Assembly (NCBI GenBank): GCA_902803625.1
Contig: CADCQV010000129.1
Location: forward strand, 1 to 6,719
Length of the DNA stretch: 6,719 bases
DNA from: an uncultured Lachnospiraceae bacterium
GTDB taxonomy: Bacteria > Bacillota > Clostridia > Lachnospirales > Lachnospiraceae
Direction: 5' to 3'
Part shown: piece after piece, positions 6,661 to 6,719 of the stretch
Layout: each line of letters begins with the position of its first letter
Numbering within the stretch: the stretch's first letter is position 1
The notes under the pieces: generated by a model
Told to the model about the DNA's origin: nothing
What the model saw: only the letters and a program-made list of their open reading frames with translations
The model's database searches: none
Program-made: the position numbers and the translations under genes

Positions 6661-6719
6661 TGTCATTCTGAGCGAAGCGAAGAATCTTCTATAACCGGTC
6701 GGAAAGATCCTTACTGTTG
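6631..6719. repeat. Dispersed repeat element, partial, overlapping the mmsB 3' end
   Basis: Immediately after the mmsB stop codon comes TGTCATTCTGAGCGAAGCG and then AAGAATCTT. I recognise this from memory as one arm of a palindromic repeat found in many copies in diverse bacterial genomes. The inner part folds back: AAGAATCTT (6680-6688) pairs with AAGATCCTT (6704-6712) at eight of nine positions, with a 15-nt loop. The rest of the second arm would lie beyond the window. The preceding GGGGACGGTTCC (6633-6644), inside the last mmsB codons, also resembles a repeated bacterial motif, so the element may begin near 6631. The hairpin could help to end the operon transcript, but no T-run is seen. 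No transposase is present, so this is at most a non-autonomous element. Confidence 0.6.

Overview
The window looks like chromosomal DNA of a Gram-positive, low-to-mid G+C Firmicute. I would guess a Clostridia or Lachnospiraceae-type gut anaerobe. The evidence is a lipoprotein (not free periplasmic) sugar-binding protein, strong AGGAG-type ribosome binding sites, a TTG start, frequent ATA and AGA/AGG codons, and proteins that resemble clostridial families. The genus cannot be fixed from the sequence alone.

Left half (1-2558, all minus strand, read leftwards): a tight three-gene cluster. First is a complete DUF362-family protein with a cysteine-rich C-terminus (2558-1473). After 23 bp comes a small four-helix membrane protein (1449-970). 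Only 3 bp later begins a third gene (966 to beyond base 1), a 322-residue partial protein that I assign to DUF6765 from its N-terminal and histidine motifs. It has no stop codon inside the window. The spacing suggests one transcript. The function of the set is unknown.

Centre (2559-2830): a 272-bp divergent control region. It holds a good sigma-A-type promoter pointing right (ATGACA-17-TATAAT), a weaker one pointing left (GTGGCA-18-TATAAT), and several short perfect inverted repeats. One is a 13-bp palindrome just after the predicted right-hand transcription start.

Right half (2831-6660, plus strand): a complete three-gene multiple-monosaccharide ABC importer. It encodes a ChvE-like sugar-binding lipoprotein, a double-domain ATPase (MmsA/GguA type, TTG start) and a 385-residue permease (MmsB/GguB type). 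The lipoprotein captures a monosaccharide outside the membrane, the permease forms the channel, and the ATPase drives uptake.

Right edge (6631-6719): the permease stop codon is followed at once by a sequence I recognise as a common dispersed bacterial repeat (TGTCATTCTGAGCGAAGCG...). The last nine permease residues may themselves be repeat-derived. The repeat runs off the window.

No tRNA, rRNA, CRISPR array, transposase or phage gene was seen. The transporter is a well-known system. The least understood parts are the leftward cluster, the palindromes in the control region and the terminal repeat.
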